Positions 23,649 to 31,675 of a DNA stretch of 64,000 nt are shown piece by piece; position 1 is the stretch's first letter; each line of letters starts with the position of its first letter. Source of the DNA: Pseudobdellovibrionaceae bacterium (GTDB taxonomy: Bacteria; Bdellovibrionota; Bdellovibrionia; Bdellovibrionales; Bdellovibrionaceae). The stretch covers positions 1 to 64,000 of the forward strand of contig JAHBUW010000006.1 in assembly GCA_019637875.1 (NCBI GenBank), given 5' to 3'. The translations under genes and the position numbers were made by a program. The notes under the pieces are model-generated. The model saw only the letters and a list, made by a program, of their open reading frames with translations. It ran no database searches and had not been told where the DNA came from.

Positions 23649-26175
23649 TAAGCTCCTCAATTTCTTGTTCAAGGTCGATGATTTCGGTTCGTTTCTGGTA
23701 GGCAAGTCGGCGATCAGCGATCATCATTTCGGTTGTGATGATCTTCGGAGCTTCGGGCTTCTCCTGACCGCCGGTCACATTCATGAAGTCAAAGGTCACA
23801 GACGAAAGCGCGTATCTGAGGGCATCAGAAGCGTGGTCCTTTGCTTTCTGCTTCTGGGTGTCGTTCCGCAGGTTCAGCAGCTCGTCTGCGAGTTCAAGCC
23901 CGCCTTTGTTTTTGAAGATCGAGAGCATCATGTTTTTGAAGAGCGTATTGATAAGCCCTTCGCCGATCTCATGACGCTTTTCTGCTTTTTGGATCGGGAT
24001 GCTTTCTCGTTCGGCCACGATTCCGAGATCGCGGTCGGCGTAGTCGTAGTAGCTTGCAACGACCTGCTTTCCGACTCTCATGTAGACGTACTGCCGGAGA
24101 ATGTCGGATGCGGTCGTGTTCTTATCATCGCCCGTGATGTTGTCAGGGGTTCCGATCCAAACGTCGGTAACGATGGCTTTCTGGAAGCTCGGGTCAACGG
24201 CCACGAATACGATCGCGGCTGGATGCGAAAAGGTCGTCTTCGTGCCCTGAACGCCAGAGCCTGAGTCGATGCCGACGAAGTAAACCCATGACTCCGGAAT
24301 CTGATGCTCAGGAATCATGTTCACTTCAGCATTGAACGACGGGAACTTCAGGACGGATTTGTCGATGATGAATCGACCATAGACACGTCGGAGCACTTCT
24401 TCGGGCGTGGGGAGCGTCTGCTCAATCTTCTTGATGCGCTCGATTGTCCAGTCAGACGGAATGCCGTTCTCGTAGGTGAGGCAGTCATAAAGCGACACCC
24501 GCATCTTGTGCGCGGAAGGAAGCTTCAACTTCAGAGGATCTGTCTCCTCCATGACGTCGAACCAATACTGCTGAGACAGCGTCGGCGTGAATACGCCTGC
24601 GATGTAGCCATCCGTCGCACCGACTCGGAGTTGAAGTTCAGGCCAAAGCTCAATCGGGAGTTCTTCGTCAATAGAGAGCATCCAAACGGTTCCCGTCTGA
24701 AGGTTCTCGACCTGTTGGTCGTATGATTTGAAAAGCAGGTTGATGCCGGAGTTAAACTTAAAGCCTGCGATGAGACCATTCGGCGATTTGATGAGCTCCC
24801 AGCCGTACTGCGGGTCATCCTTCATCTCACCACGAGGCATGAATTCAGGAATCCATTTCAGGCGCGCTTCGTGATCGGCAACCTTAAGCGACGGATACAG
24901 ATACCAGAATGTAATGGGGCGCGTGCGCCATAGCTCGGGCCATCTGTCAGGTTCTGTTGCGAGCGTGATGTTTTTGCGGATCTGCGTGCTAGAATTGTGG
25001 GTAACGATCGACTCTTTGCCTGCGACAAACGAGCCTTCACCGCAGACCGTGATGCACTTGACTCGCTTTTTTCCGATGGGCTCGATCTTGTGAATGATTC
25101 GCTCGTGAGCGCATCGCTCAGGGAACCGATAACGAGCAATTTTGCGAGGCAGCCGAAATGGACAAATCGGCAGGTGAACGCGGACACAGTACGTGTCGCT
25201 CGCGATGTGCTTTGCTCCATCTTTTATGTAGTGACTCGGGTGCTTCGCAATGAAGCCTAGCCCACCAAGCCCCTGCGTGAGTCGCACCACATCTTCTGCG
25301 AGCTGCTTGGACGCAGTCGCAAATGTGCAAAGTCCCGTCCTCGAGACGCAGCCATCTGTGTCCATGAGGCCTTGAAGCAAGGCCAATCTTTGCTCGACGG
25401 CGCCCCAGAAATAGGACTCGGGAATAAACTTCGTAAAGCAGTCTGTTCCCAACAAACCTAGCTCCGACAGAATATCCCTCACTCCCGTATCGACGGGAAT
25501 GCGGTAGCCGTATTTCCCACTCTTCCTCGCGCCGTAATTCACGACTGCGTAGTCCGCTATTTCCGCGTCAGCGGTAGTCAGCGAGACGTGTTTCGTTACG
25601 CAGCCATCGCCCAGCAGAAGCCCTAAAAAGTATGGGTCAAAAAGTATCTTGCCAGAGAATCTCAGTGGCTCATTGACGGGAATGCTGTATCTTGCGCGCG
25701 CGCACGTCGTTGAAGGCGAGTATCCTCCGTGCTGGATAATTTCCTTAGTTGTTCGAACAACCCATTCGCCATACCTAGAATGCGTTTTGCGAAATCGCTC
25801 TTCAGGACCTTTGCAAAACCACTCGTGTTCACCGCTGGCTTCGATCGAAGATCCATCGTGAAAGGTGATACGGAAAGCTTCATCTTCCCCATCGAAAGGA
25901 ACCGCCAGAATCTTCGTGGGATTTCCGAGACGCGTATAGACGTAATCGCCGACCCCAAGGTCAGCCATCTTCTTGTAGCCCGAAGGCGTGGGAATGAGCG
26001 TCTCATGGGTAAGGGCCTTCGAGATCTGGTTCGCACCAGTCAGGAATAGGAGCTTGTTCGTCGAGTTGATGAACTCGCGCGTCCACTTGTAGTAGGGAAA
26101 GCCGTAGAGGTGAGGCAATAGCTCACGCTTCCGCGCCTCACGCGCAGCCGCTTCCTCCAGCTTCTGGAGCTTCAA
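23632..26175 (-). CDS. terL: Terminase large subunit, interrupted by an intein
   Basis: The DNA-packaging motor and headful or site-specific nuclease. The precursor is 847 residues; removing the intein (residues 54-394) leaves 506 residues, a normal size. The Walker A motif G-A-N-Q-I-S-K is split after Lys53 and continues with S-S-T-Q-I-R-K after residue 394. Walker B W-M-L-S-I-D-E-E lies at 498-505. The nuclease domain shows Asp637 (G-I-D-S-G), Asp711/Asp714 (Y-D-Y-A-D) and Asp784 (H-A-S-D-A). The ATPase cannot be functional until the intein is spliced out. Confidence 0.92.
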   Translation of the reverse strand: MKLQKLEEAAAREARKRELLPHLYGFPYYKWTREFINSTNKLLFLTGANQISKALTHETLIPTPSGYKKMADLGVGDYVYTRLGNPTKILAVPFDGEDEAFRITFHDGSSIEASGEHEWFCKGPEERFRKTHSRYGEWVVRTTKEIIQHGGYSPSTTCARARYSIPVNEPLRFSGKILFDPYFLGLLLGDGCVTKHVSLTTADAEIADYAVVNYGARKSGKYGYRIPVDTGVRDILSELGLLGTDCFTKFIPESYFWGAVEQRLALLQGLMDTDGCVSRTGLCTFATASKQLAEDVVRLTQGLGGLGFIAKHPSHYIKDGAKHIASDTYCVRVHLPICPFRLPRKIARYRFPERCAHERIIHKIEPIGKKRVKCITVCGEGSFVAGKESIVTHNSSTQIRKNITLATEPDRWPELWRTRPITFWYLYPSLKVADHEARLKWIPEFMPRGEMKDDPQYGWELIKSPNGLIAGFKFNSGINLLFKSYDQQVENLQTGTVWMLSIDEELPIELWPELQLRVGATDGYIAGVFTPTLSQQYWFDVMEETDPLKLKLPSAHKMRVSLYDCLTYENGIPSDWTIERIKKIEQTLPTPEEVLRRVYGRFIIDKSVLKFPSFNAEVNMIPEHQIPESWVYFVGIDSGSGVQGTKTTFSHPAAIVFVAVDPSFQKAIVTDVWIGTPDNITGDDKNTTASDILRQYVYMRVGKQVVASYYDYADRDLGIVAERESIPIQKAEKRHEIGEGLINTLFKNMMLSIFKNKGGLELADELLNLRNDTQKQKAKDHASDALRYALSSVTFDFMNVTGGQEKPEAPKIITTEMMIADRRLAYQKRTEIIDLEQEIEELNEDYG
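24994..26016 (-). mobile_element. Class 3-type intein with LAGLIDADG endonuclease, in terL Walker A
   Basis: A 341-residue insert (precursor residues 54-394). It starts with Ala, has no Cys/Ser at position 1, and ends H-N followed by Ser+1. The class 3 W-C-T triplet is in place: block B His117-Glu-Trp119, block F Cys374 in R-V-K-C-I-T-V, and block G Thr392 before His393-Asn394. Two LAGLIDADG-type (DOD) blocks are present, F-L-G-L-L-L-G-D-G (183-191) and L-Q-G-L-M-D-T-D-G (267-275), so the homing endonuclease may be active. Known class 3 inteins use the block F Cys to make a branched intermediate without an N-terminal nucleophile. Confidence 0.88.
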
Positions 26176-26233
26176 TTTCTTGAGAGCTAAAATCTCGTCG
26201 ATGTCTTACGTCCTGTAATTCGATCGATTGGTG

Positions 26234-26431
26234 TCAGTGATGTTCCCAAAACCCCGGGCATTCATTGCATGAGGTGATGACGATTTCGTTTCCTACGGTG
26301 TCACTCTTCAGCGCCATCCAAGTCCGCGTCCCGCACTTCGGGCAGGCGAGCTTCGAGGAGCTTCGCCCCGCCTTTTTCCTCAAGTTCGCGAATGCGGCGG
26401 TCGATGTCTTCGAGGCTTTCTTTTTCGCCAT
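26234..26431 (-). CDS. Small zinc-ribbon protein
   Basis: A 65-residue protein starting at ATG 26431 after GAAGGAAC, with a basic N-terminus (A-K-K-K-A-S-K) and a zinc ribbon C-P-K-C-G-T-R-T-W ... C-N-E-C-P-G-F-W. It overlaps the 3' end of the upstream gene by about 131 nt in another frame, and both frames look protein-like. It lies between the terminase subunits, so a DNA-binding packaging accessory role is possible but unproven. Confidence 0.6.
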   Translation of the reverse strand: MAKKKASKTSTAAFANLRKKAGRSSSKLACPKCGTRTWMALKSDTVGNEIVITSCNECPGFWEHH

Positions 26432-27029
26432 CGGGTGTTCCTTCGACATTCACGTTCTGGTTCTGCGTCACAACTTTCTGAGTGACCGAACCGTAGACGC
26501 GGTTCATGAGGATTTCGGAGATCTTCACCTTCACAGCCGCTAGACGAGCATCAGTTCCGATGTCGTTGCCTTGCTTATCCCTGAGAACATGATCGCGCGT
26601 CAGGATGTCGAGCTGCTGATCGAGCGCAACGGTCAGCATGTGTTTCAGCTGAACCCGATACGCAGGTGGGGGCAGACAGATGAACGCCATCTTGTAGGCG
26701 TCTTTCTGAATGATCTTCCACCAGTATTCTTTGCGGCAGACCCCGTTATAGATGTTCGGCAGGTTCATGATTCGCCCGCCGAGAGACGCGAAATTGTACT
26801 CAAGCCAGAAAGCTTCGCGCAGGCGTTCTTCAGTGAGGCCGATGTTGCCGACTCTTTTCAGTTCGGTCTCGGTGTAACTGAGAACTTCGAGGGGGATCGA
26901 TTGAAGCGCTTCGGCCATTTTACCCGGAAGCATGTTGACTAGCGAGTGCCGATTGCTGGCATCCGTTAAATCAAGCTCGGGTTGTAGGTCCTGGGGCGAA
27001 GGGATCACGTCTCGGGACATCAGTAGCAC
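26301..27029 (-). CDS. Terminase small subunit candidate
   Basis: A 242-residue mostly helical protein upstream of the terminase large subunit gene. N-terminal half: helices with L-T-E-E-R-L-R-E-A-F-W-L-E-Y; centre: A-A-V-K-V-K-I-S-E-I-L-M-N-R; the C-terminal ~50 residues form an acidic coiled coil (L-E-D-I-D-R-R-I-R-E-L-E-E-K). Size and order fit a small subunit that recognises pac/cos DNA. No clear HTH was found, so the name rests on position. Confidence 0.5.
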   Translation of the reverse strand: MLLMSRDVIPSPQDLQPELDLTDASNRHSLVNMLPGKMAEALQSIPLEVLSYTETELKRVGNIGLTEERLREAFWLEYNFASLGGRIMNLPNIYNGVCRKEYWWKIIQKDAYKMAFICLPPPAYRVQLKHMLTVALDQQLDILTRDHVLRDKQGNDIGTDARLAAVKVKISEILMNRVYGSVTQKVVTQNQNVNVEGTPDGEKESLEDIDRRIRELEEKGGAKLLEARLPEVRDADLDGAEE

Positions 27030-27703
27030 TCCGGCACATTTGCCTTCACACGACCGAGCACCGAAGAAATCTTCTGGTACTTATTGCCTTCGAGAATGAT
27101 CGCCCAGTAGCGGTACTTCGAAGCGTTTGGGAGAATGATCTCGCCCGACTTCATGATCTGGCGCTTCATGAGGATGACGTAAAGGTGAATGTTAGGCTTC
27201 GAGGTCTGAAGGTCAGCAAAGCTGTACTTCGTACCGCCGCCCGCCCAAGACTGGTCAACAACAGAGAGCTGGAAGAGACCGACCGAGTAGGTATCGAGGT
27301 TTTCTTTCTTTCCCACGTCGACTGATGACGACTTCACATTCCAGCTGGACTCGTAGTAAGCAAGCGCCGCCGAGAACTCGCCGAGGGCTTTTAACTTCCC
27401 GTCTTCTGCCAGCGAATGGTACTTCGGGCAGATTTGAGTGACGTCTTTCGCCGACGAGAATGTAGCGAGGTCAGCCCGCAGAAGGCTGATCAGGTAGTCA
27501 GAGGTTTCAGGCAAAAGCGAGTAGCCTTTGCCGGCTTCCCATGAAAGCGCGATCCGCTTCTTGGGTTTCGGTGTCCCGGGTGCCTCGATAGGGTCGACAG
27601 GCATCGTTGGCACGTTCTCGCACCCCAGAAGGCATGTCGCGAGAACCATGGCTACCGCGTAGATGCCGATGACTGTGAGGGCTAATTTAGTGCGTTGATT
27701 CAT
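27020..27703 (-). CDS. Lytic transglycosylase-like lipoprotein
   Basis: A 227-residue protein. N-terminal signal with lipobox L-L-G-C (C28), then a Pro-rich linker (about 33-50). The catalytic-looking part has A-L-A-Y-Y-E-S-S-W-N (Glu about 118) followed by Y-S-V-G-L-F-Q-L-S, the arrangement of the SLT/lysozyme-like fold. It would cleave peptidoglycan glycan strands. It sits next to a second wall enzyme and overlaps it by ATGA. A lipidated muramidase in a late operon is unusual. Confidence 0.7.
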   Translation of the reverse strand: MNQRTKLALTVIGIYAVAMVLATCLLGCENVPTMPVDPIEAPGTPKPKKRIALSWEAGKGYSLLPETSDYLISLLRADLATFSSAKDVTQICPKYHSLAEDGKLKALGEFSAALAYYESSWNVKSSSVDVGKKENLDTYSVGLFQLSVVDQSWAGGGTKYSFADLQTSKPNIHLYVILMKRQIMKSGEIILPNASKYRYWAIILEGNKYQKISSVLGRVKANVPECY

Positions 27704-28632
27704 CGTGTGGACTCCTTGCCCTTCGAGCCCGAAGTGCAGTTGATGGTCTTTGTGACTTTTCCGGGGAACGCCCAGAACTTCAGAAGCGGCCAGCGGATAG
27801 AGCAGATTTCAGTTACCGAGTAGGTCGAGATCTTGACGGCATCTGCCTGGTTGCCTCCATCGAGGTCGACCGTGGCTCCTGCGCGCGTGAGGTCTTCAGC
27901 TGTGCAGTTACCTGCGATGAATGCGACGTGATTCGACGAATCGTTTCCGCATTTCACATGGTTGATGTGTGCGATCGCACCATGAGGCGCGCCGTTCACT
28001 TTGTAGTTGATGGCCGCTCCCCAGTTCGACCAGTGACGAGCGAGAGAGCCGTTTCGCTGAACGTCGATGCCGGCATATCCCAAGGCAGCTGCGACCATGA
28101 GTCCGCACCAAGCGTTTGCGGAACCACGGATCGAAGGAAGCGAGAAGCCGAAATACTTCTTCCAAAGCGGCGTCATCATCGCGTTGAAGTCGTTGTCCTG
28201 CTCTTTCTTGCCGCGGTACTTCTTCATGAAGTCCATCCAGGGAACAGGTTGGATGGTTGTGATGTCGGTGCTTTTCGAAGGTGTGGTGGGCGTCGTAGGC
28301 TTCGACGGCACCTGAGGCGTCACACGCTTCTTCAGCAACTCCTCAATCTTCGGCCATGTCTGCTTCAGGCCGACCTTGCCGTCGATCGTAAGACCCTTTG
28401 CGCGCTGGAGCTCACGAACGGCTGACTCGAGAACCGCGTCGAATTTGCCGGTGGGTTTGCGCGCAAGAAATCCAAGCGTCGCAAGGCATTCCTCAAGATA
28501 GATAACGAGAGGGCCTACATCGCCGAGCATGATCTGCTTAATTTCTAAGGCTTTTGTGTCTGACGCCTTCGGAGCGCCCACGCTCCCAAGCCAGGAGAAG
28601 AAGGTAACGATGAGGTTCCAGAATGTTTGCAT
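27700..28632 (-). CDS. Endolysin: peptidoglycan-binding domain plus CHAP/NlpC-like amidase
   Basis: A 310-residue protein from ATG 28632, behind GAAAGGCAC. It has an N-terminal hydrophobic segment (about 3-20, possible signal-anchor), a peptidoglycan-binding helix bundle (about 40-105: G-D-V-G-P-L-V-I-Y-L-E-E-C-L, F-D-A-V-L-E-S-A-V-R-E-L-Q-R-A-K-G), a Thr/Pro linker, and a Cys/His peptidase-like domain with A-W-C-G-L-M-V-A-A-A-L-G (Cys nucleophile) and S-N-H-V-A-F-I-A-G (His). It probably cleaves wall peptides during lysis. Confidence 0.75.
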   Translation of the reverse strand: MQTFWNLIVTFFSWLGSVGAPKASDTKALEIKQIMLGDVGPLVIYLEECLATLGFLARKPTGKFDAVLESAVRELQRAKGLTIDGKVGLKQTWPKIEELLKKRVTPQVPSKPTTPTTPSKSTDITTIQPVPWMDFMKKYRGKKEQDNDFNAMMTPLWKKYFGFSLPSIRGSANAWCGLMVAAALGYAGIDVQRNGSLARHWSNWGAAINYKVNGAPHGAIAHINHVKCGNDSSNHVAFIAGNCTAEDLTRAGATVDLDGGNQADAVKISTYSVTEICSIRWPLLKFWAFPGKVTKTINCTSGSKGKESTR

Positions 28633-28634
28633 GG

Positions 28635-28913
28635 TTAGTGCCTTTCTTGGCTCTCCGGCCAATGCAGAGTGACGGTGACTTTCGAGTTCTTGATCTTGAT
28701 GTGAATGGTTGGAGGGTCAGCTGTACGGATCGGCTTCAGCATCACGTCCGCAGCTTCGTAGGCTTTTGCGAGCGCCTGCTTATCGTCCCAACCCCACTTG
28801 GCGATTGCGTTCTCAACCATCTCGATGAACTCGCGGTTAAACCAAAGCCTGAACCCGCGACGAGTGTCCTCGCCTGACGGGACAAACAAGTTAGCTTTTT
28901 CGGAGTGTTTCAA
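28635..28913 (-). CDS. Small late phage protein
   Basis: A 92-residue protein with a likely TTG start at 28913 inside the end of the previous gene (23-nt overlap); further upstream in-frame starts would overlap even more. Helical N-terminus, beta-like C-terminus (I-H-I-K-I-K-N-S-K-V-T-V-T-L-H). No motif recognised; the start is uncertain. Confidence 0.45.
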   Translation of the reverse strand: MKHSEKANLFVPSGEDTRRGFRLWFNREFIEMVENAIAKWGWDDKQALAKAYEAADVMLKPIRTADPPTIHIKIKNSKVTVTLHWPESQERH

Positions 28914-29220
28914 CGGGTAAGCCTTCCTTGGCTGCGATCTCCAGACGAAGCTCCTCAAGCGTCTCTTCCATCTCCTCGCGAATGGTATAGAGATGCGCCA
29001 CCGTGCGACTGATGATGGGGTCGGCTGACATATCAGCGAGCCTCACGCGGGCAACCGTGCGGTTAATCAGCCGATCCATGTTGTCGATGAGGCCTTGAGC
29101 CTGCTCGAGCATCTTCCGGTGCTGTGTCGTCATCCCTGACTTCCCCTTCTCTTCAGGCGAACAAAACAGCTCATCCATGAGCCCCAGTCCGCGTCCTTGC
29201 GAAAACCTCTGACGGGTCAA
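28891..29220 (-). CDS. Small late helical protein
   Basis: A 109-residue protein from a TTG at 29220 that forms a TTGA overlap with the preceding stop. An internal ATG at 29133 (80 residues) is a plausible alternative. A long coiled-coil-like helix (M-E-E-T-L-E-E-L-R-L-E-I) fills the C-terminal half. Unknown function. Confidence 0.45.
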   Translation of the reverse strand: MTRQRFSQGRGLGLMDELFCSPEEKGKSGMTTQHRKMLEQAQGLIDNMDRLINRTVARVRLADMSADPIISRTVAHLYTIREEMEETLEELRLEIAAKEGLPVETLRKS

Positions 29221-29441
29221 TCCCCCGACCGCCAGAGTTCTGATTCCTTGCAGATGTCACAGATGCGGTGATGCTTGCCCTCGGACATGAACTTCTTGTC
29301 GCAGCCGAGGCAGACCTTCTTTGTGAGCTTGAAGCGCGGATAATGCGTAGGCGTCACCTGGCGCACACCTTCCGTCCCCTTGATGTAGGGAGAAACAGTA
29401 GGGTTCGCATGCGGGTGGCGCTTGTTGCGGTAGTTGGTCAT
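29217..29441 (-). CDS. Small zinc-finger protein beside the methyltransferase
   Basis: A 74-residue protein from ATG 29441 (ATGA overlap with the methyltransferase stop). The C-terminal part has [21 protein letters not shown], a compact zinc-binding knuckle. The basic N-terminus suggests nucleic-acid binding. Translational coupling to the methyltransferase hints at a related role. Confidence 0.6.
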   Translation of the reverse strand: MTNYRNKRHPHANPTVSPYIKGTEGVRQVTPTHYPRFKLTKKVCLGCDKKFMSEGKHHRICDICKESELWRSGD

Positions 29442-30355
29442 GCGCCTATTCGCTTTCGCGCGATCTCTGCGTACCCAGGATTCAACTCGATACCGATGAA
29501 CTCGCGGCCATGCTTCTTCGCGACCATGCCGGTTGTGCCAGAACCCAGAAAGGGATCGAGAACAACACCTCCAACGGGCGCACCTGCGAGAATGCAAGGT
29601 TCGATGAGATCGGGAGGGAAAGTTGCGAAGTGAGCGCCTTTGAATCCTTTTGTGGTAACTGACCAGACTGAGCGCTTGTTGCGTGTCGGTCGCGGGCCGA
29701 TCTTGTGAATTGACCCGCCGAGATTCGCGTTCTTGCCTTCGCGCTGGCCGGGCACGTCTTGCCCCTTGGTGTTGCCAGGTCCTCCGGGGTATCGAGCAGG
29801 CTCACGAATCGCTTCGTTGTCGAAGTAGTAGCGAGGCTTCTTCGATAAGAGAAAGATGTACTCGTGAGACTTCGTGCAGCGGTCCTTTGTCGACTCAGGC
29901 ATGGGGTTAGGCTTATGCCAGATGATGTCTTGGCGAAGAATCCAGCCGTCAGCCTGGAGAGCGAGCGCAGTCCGCCAGGGAATGCCAACGAGGTTCTTGT
30001 TCGGAAGTTTCGCGTCGTAGCCGGGGTCAGTGAAAAGTGACCGCTCCTGCGAGTTACCGCCTGAACCGTTCTTTCCTTCACCTTTCGCCCAGCCTCCGCC
30101 GCTTCCGTACTGAGAAGCCGCGTAGCTATCGCCCAGGTTCAGCCAAAGCGTGCCGTCGTCTTTGAGAACGCGGCGAACCTCACGGAAGAGAGTTGTCATC
30201 GAAGCGATGAACTCTTCAGGAGTCTTCTCGAGGCCCATCTGACCATTAACGCCGTAGTCTCGCAGACCCCAGTAAGGCGGCGACGTCACACACGTCTGCA
30301 CCGATTGGTCAGGAAGCGTGCGAAGAGTCGCAAGAGAATCGCCTACGAGAATCAC
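29438..30355 (-). CDS. DNA methyltransferase, N4-cytosine or N6-adenine type
   Basis: A 305-residue amino-methyltransferase of the beta order: catalytic motif IV T-S-P-P-Y-W near residue 25 and AdoMet motif [10 protein letters not shown] near 268. The start at GTG 30355 is preferred over an upstream in-frame start at 30421 because it gives a GTGA overlap with the small membrane gene and puts the T-S-P-P-Y-W motif at the usual distance. It has no partner restriction gene, as expected for an orphan phage enzyme that protects DNA. The target specificity (N4C or N6A) cannot be told from motifs alone. Confidence 0.85.
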   Translation of the reverse strand: MILVGDSLATLRTLPDQSVQTCVTSPPYWGLRDYGVNGQMGLEKTPEEFIASMTTLFREVRRVLKDDGTLWLNLGDSYAASQYGSGGGWAKGEGKNGSGGNSQERSLFTDPGYDAKLPNKNLVGIPWRTALALQADGWILRQDIIWHKPNPMPESTKDRCTKSHEYIFLLSKKPRYYFDNEAIREPARYPGGPGNTKGQDVPGQREGKNANLGGSIHKIGPRPTRNKRSVWSVTTKGFKGAHFATFPPDLIEPCILAGAPVGGVVLDPFLGSGTTGMVAKKHGREFIGIELNPGYAEIARKRIGA

Positions 30356-30525
30356 TTCGCACCATCCCGGAAGAGATTCGGTCCGCAGGCTGACGTGAAA
30401 AGCACTGTAAACAGGAACCACCAGGCGCTGTAACCTTCGTAGGTCACGAGGTAGGCGGTGCCTGCAAGTAGCGAGAGGTCGAAGATTAACATCGCGATAT
30501 AGACGATTAGTGTGCGCTGGCTCAC
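30352..30525 (-). CDS. Small two-span membrane protein upstream of the methyltransferase
   Basis: A 57-residue frame from GTG 30525 to TGA 30352, with GTGA overlaps at both ends. Two hydrophobic stretches (about 5-26 and 34-46, the second with [11 protein letters not shown]) flank a short polar turn. Its limits explain the neighbouring start sites. Function unknown. Confidence 0.5.
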   Translation of the reverse strand: MSQRTLIVYIAMLIFDLSLLAGTAYLVTYEGYSAWWFLFTVLFTSACGPNLFRDGAK

Positions 30526-31052
30526 TTCGACTCCCCAGCCGGCGTGAACTTCAGCTCACCTTTTTCCATGTGGTAGACGCCAGGGGCAGGTTTGATCGCT
30601 TCGTAGCGCGAAGGCTTCTCATCGAGGATGTCAGCCGTGCGATACGTCAGGTCGTTGTAGGCGCGGATAATGTCCGACACCGGGGCAGCTACGCCGCTCT
30701 GAAGCAGGTACATGGCTTTCTGGATGGTGCGGTCGTAGTAGAAGCCAGGCTTGCGGGGAGAAGCGTGAGTAGGCTCTGTGGCGCGTTTAACGGGCTCAGG
30801 AGAGGCTGTGGGCGCTTGGGTTGCGTGATAGGCGTAGAGAGCGGCGAAAGCGTCATGGATGGCTTTATGCGCTTCAGGCAGGGTGAGGCCGTGCAGGCTC
30901 TCGTTGGTGGGGAAGGGAGGGGGGAGGGGGGCTGCGGAGGTGGGGGGAGATAGGGTGTGCGCTCCATGGCGGACATCTCCCTTATCGTCGACCCCACCCC
31001 CCGGTGAGAAAGCTGCTTCTTGACCCTTAGCCACGAAAGCGTCCTTGCCCAT
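30522..31052 (-). CDS. First gene of the late operon, unknown function
   Basis: A 176-residue protein with a strong AAGGGGGAGC ribosome site before the ATG at 31052. The N-terminal half is Pro/Ser/Ala-rich and probably disordered. The C-terminal half (about 95-176) is a small helical/beta domain ([14 protein letters not shown]). It is the promoter-proximal gene of the - strand operon, but nothing shows whether it is regulatory. Confidence 0.5.
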   Translation of the reverse strand: MGKDAFVAKGQEAAFSPGGGVDDKGDVRHGAHTLSPPTSAAPLPPPFPTNESLHGLTLPEAHKAIHDAFAALYAYHATQAPTASPEPVKRATEPTHASPRKPGFYYDRTIQKAMYLLQSGVAAPVSDIIRAYNDLTYRTADILDEKPSRYEAIKPAPGVYHMEKGELKFTPAGESK

Positions 31053-31197
31053 CGTGCTCCCCCTTGTTGACGCGCGCCACTAAGTAGCTGATCACGCGTT
31101 ATATAGACGAGATGACGGCCCTGAGGCCTGAGCTCCGAATCACCCCTTGATTCGAAGCCTGCTTAACGCTGCGGAATCACTGGAGATTCGAACTTCG

Positions 31198-31223
31198 CTG
31201 CTGGATCTACATAGATCCAGCAG
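31198..31223. promoter_or_regulatory. Perfect 12-bp dyad in the divergent intergenic region
   Basis: CTGCTGGATCTA at 31198-31209 is the exact complement of 31212-31223 with two bases between. It lies about 145 bp upstream of the late operon start (31052) and has no T-run, so it fits an operator or a cruciform better than a terminator. On the - strand it is flanked by D-loop-like and T-loop-like tRNA fragments, but no acceptor stem can form. Confidence 0.55.
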
Positions 31224-31612
31224 TGTTGGTCGAGTCTACCAATTGTGTGTCCTGAGGCGCGTCAGGCACTAAATATAGTGGTCCTGCTCGTGAGGAGCTC
31301 AGCGCTCGAAGCGCCGCGCGCCCCGCCCGTTGGCACCACACACCTCGGTCCGCTTCATCCGCCCTGCTTGCTTCCTCAGCATCAGCAGCGTCCGCGGTCC
31401 CTGCTCCTCAGCATCTTCCATCATCTCGTTTCCCTCACTTTGCCTCATCTACCCTACAAACTGTCAAACTCTTACAATCTGCCTACAAGTTATCCACCGC
31501 ACCGCATCTATCACACATCACGCACACTTAGCCCTGCTCACCTCCCGCCGGCAGCGCTTCCCCGTCTATAAGTTCTACAAAGTACCATTCGCTAACCTAC
31601 TGATTTCACTGC
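31224..31612 (+). other. Long G-poor intergenic segment with a DnaA-like box
   Basis: Part of the 622-base gap (31053-31675) between divergent operons. From about 31330 to 31560 the + strand is markedly rich in C, T and A and poor in G, with pyrimidine runs. TTATCCACC at 31490-31498 differs from the DnaA box consensus TTATCCACA at one base. No convincing coding frame is seen on either strand; the frames present are low-complexity Ser/Pro/Leu/His. A replication origin, packaging region or untranslated RNA is possible. Confidence 0.4.
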
Positions 31613-31637
31613 TGCTTGATGTGGCACAGATCAAGCA
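31613..31637 (+). promoter_or_regulatory. Inverted repeat upstream of 31676
   Basis: TGCTTGAT (31613-31620) and ATCAAGCA (31630-31637) form an 8-bp dyad with a 9-base spacer, 38 bases before the ATG of the first + strand gene. Spacing and size suit a dimeric regulator. The ribosome site GAAGGAG follows at about 31664. Confidence 0.5.
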
Positions 31638-31675
31638 ATGTGTAGTGTCGTAACCAACTAACGAAGGAGTACGAG

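Noticed and set aside
31168-31246. Possible type II tRNA on the - strand with TTGGTAGACTC and GTTCGAATC segments
   Set aside because: The D-loop-like and T-loop-like pieces are at plausible spacing, but no acceptor or T-stem pairs and the middle is a 12-bp hairpin with a two-base loop. At best a relic.
31245-31653. Two + strand frames of 107-108 residues in the G-poor region
   Set aside because: Composition is Pro/Ser/Leu/His from pyrimidine runs and there is no ribosome site; better explained as non-coding.
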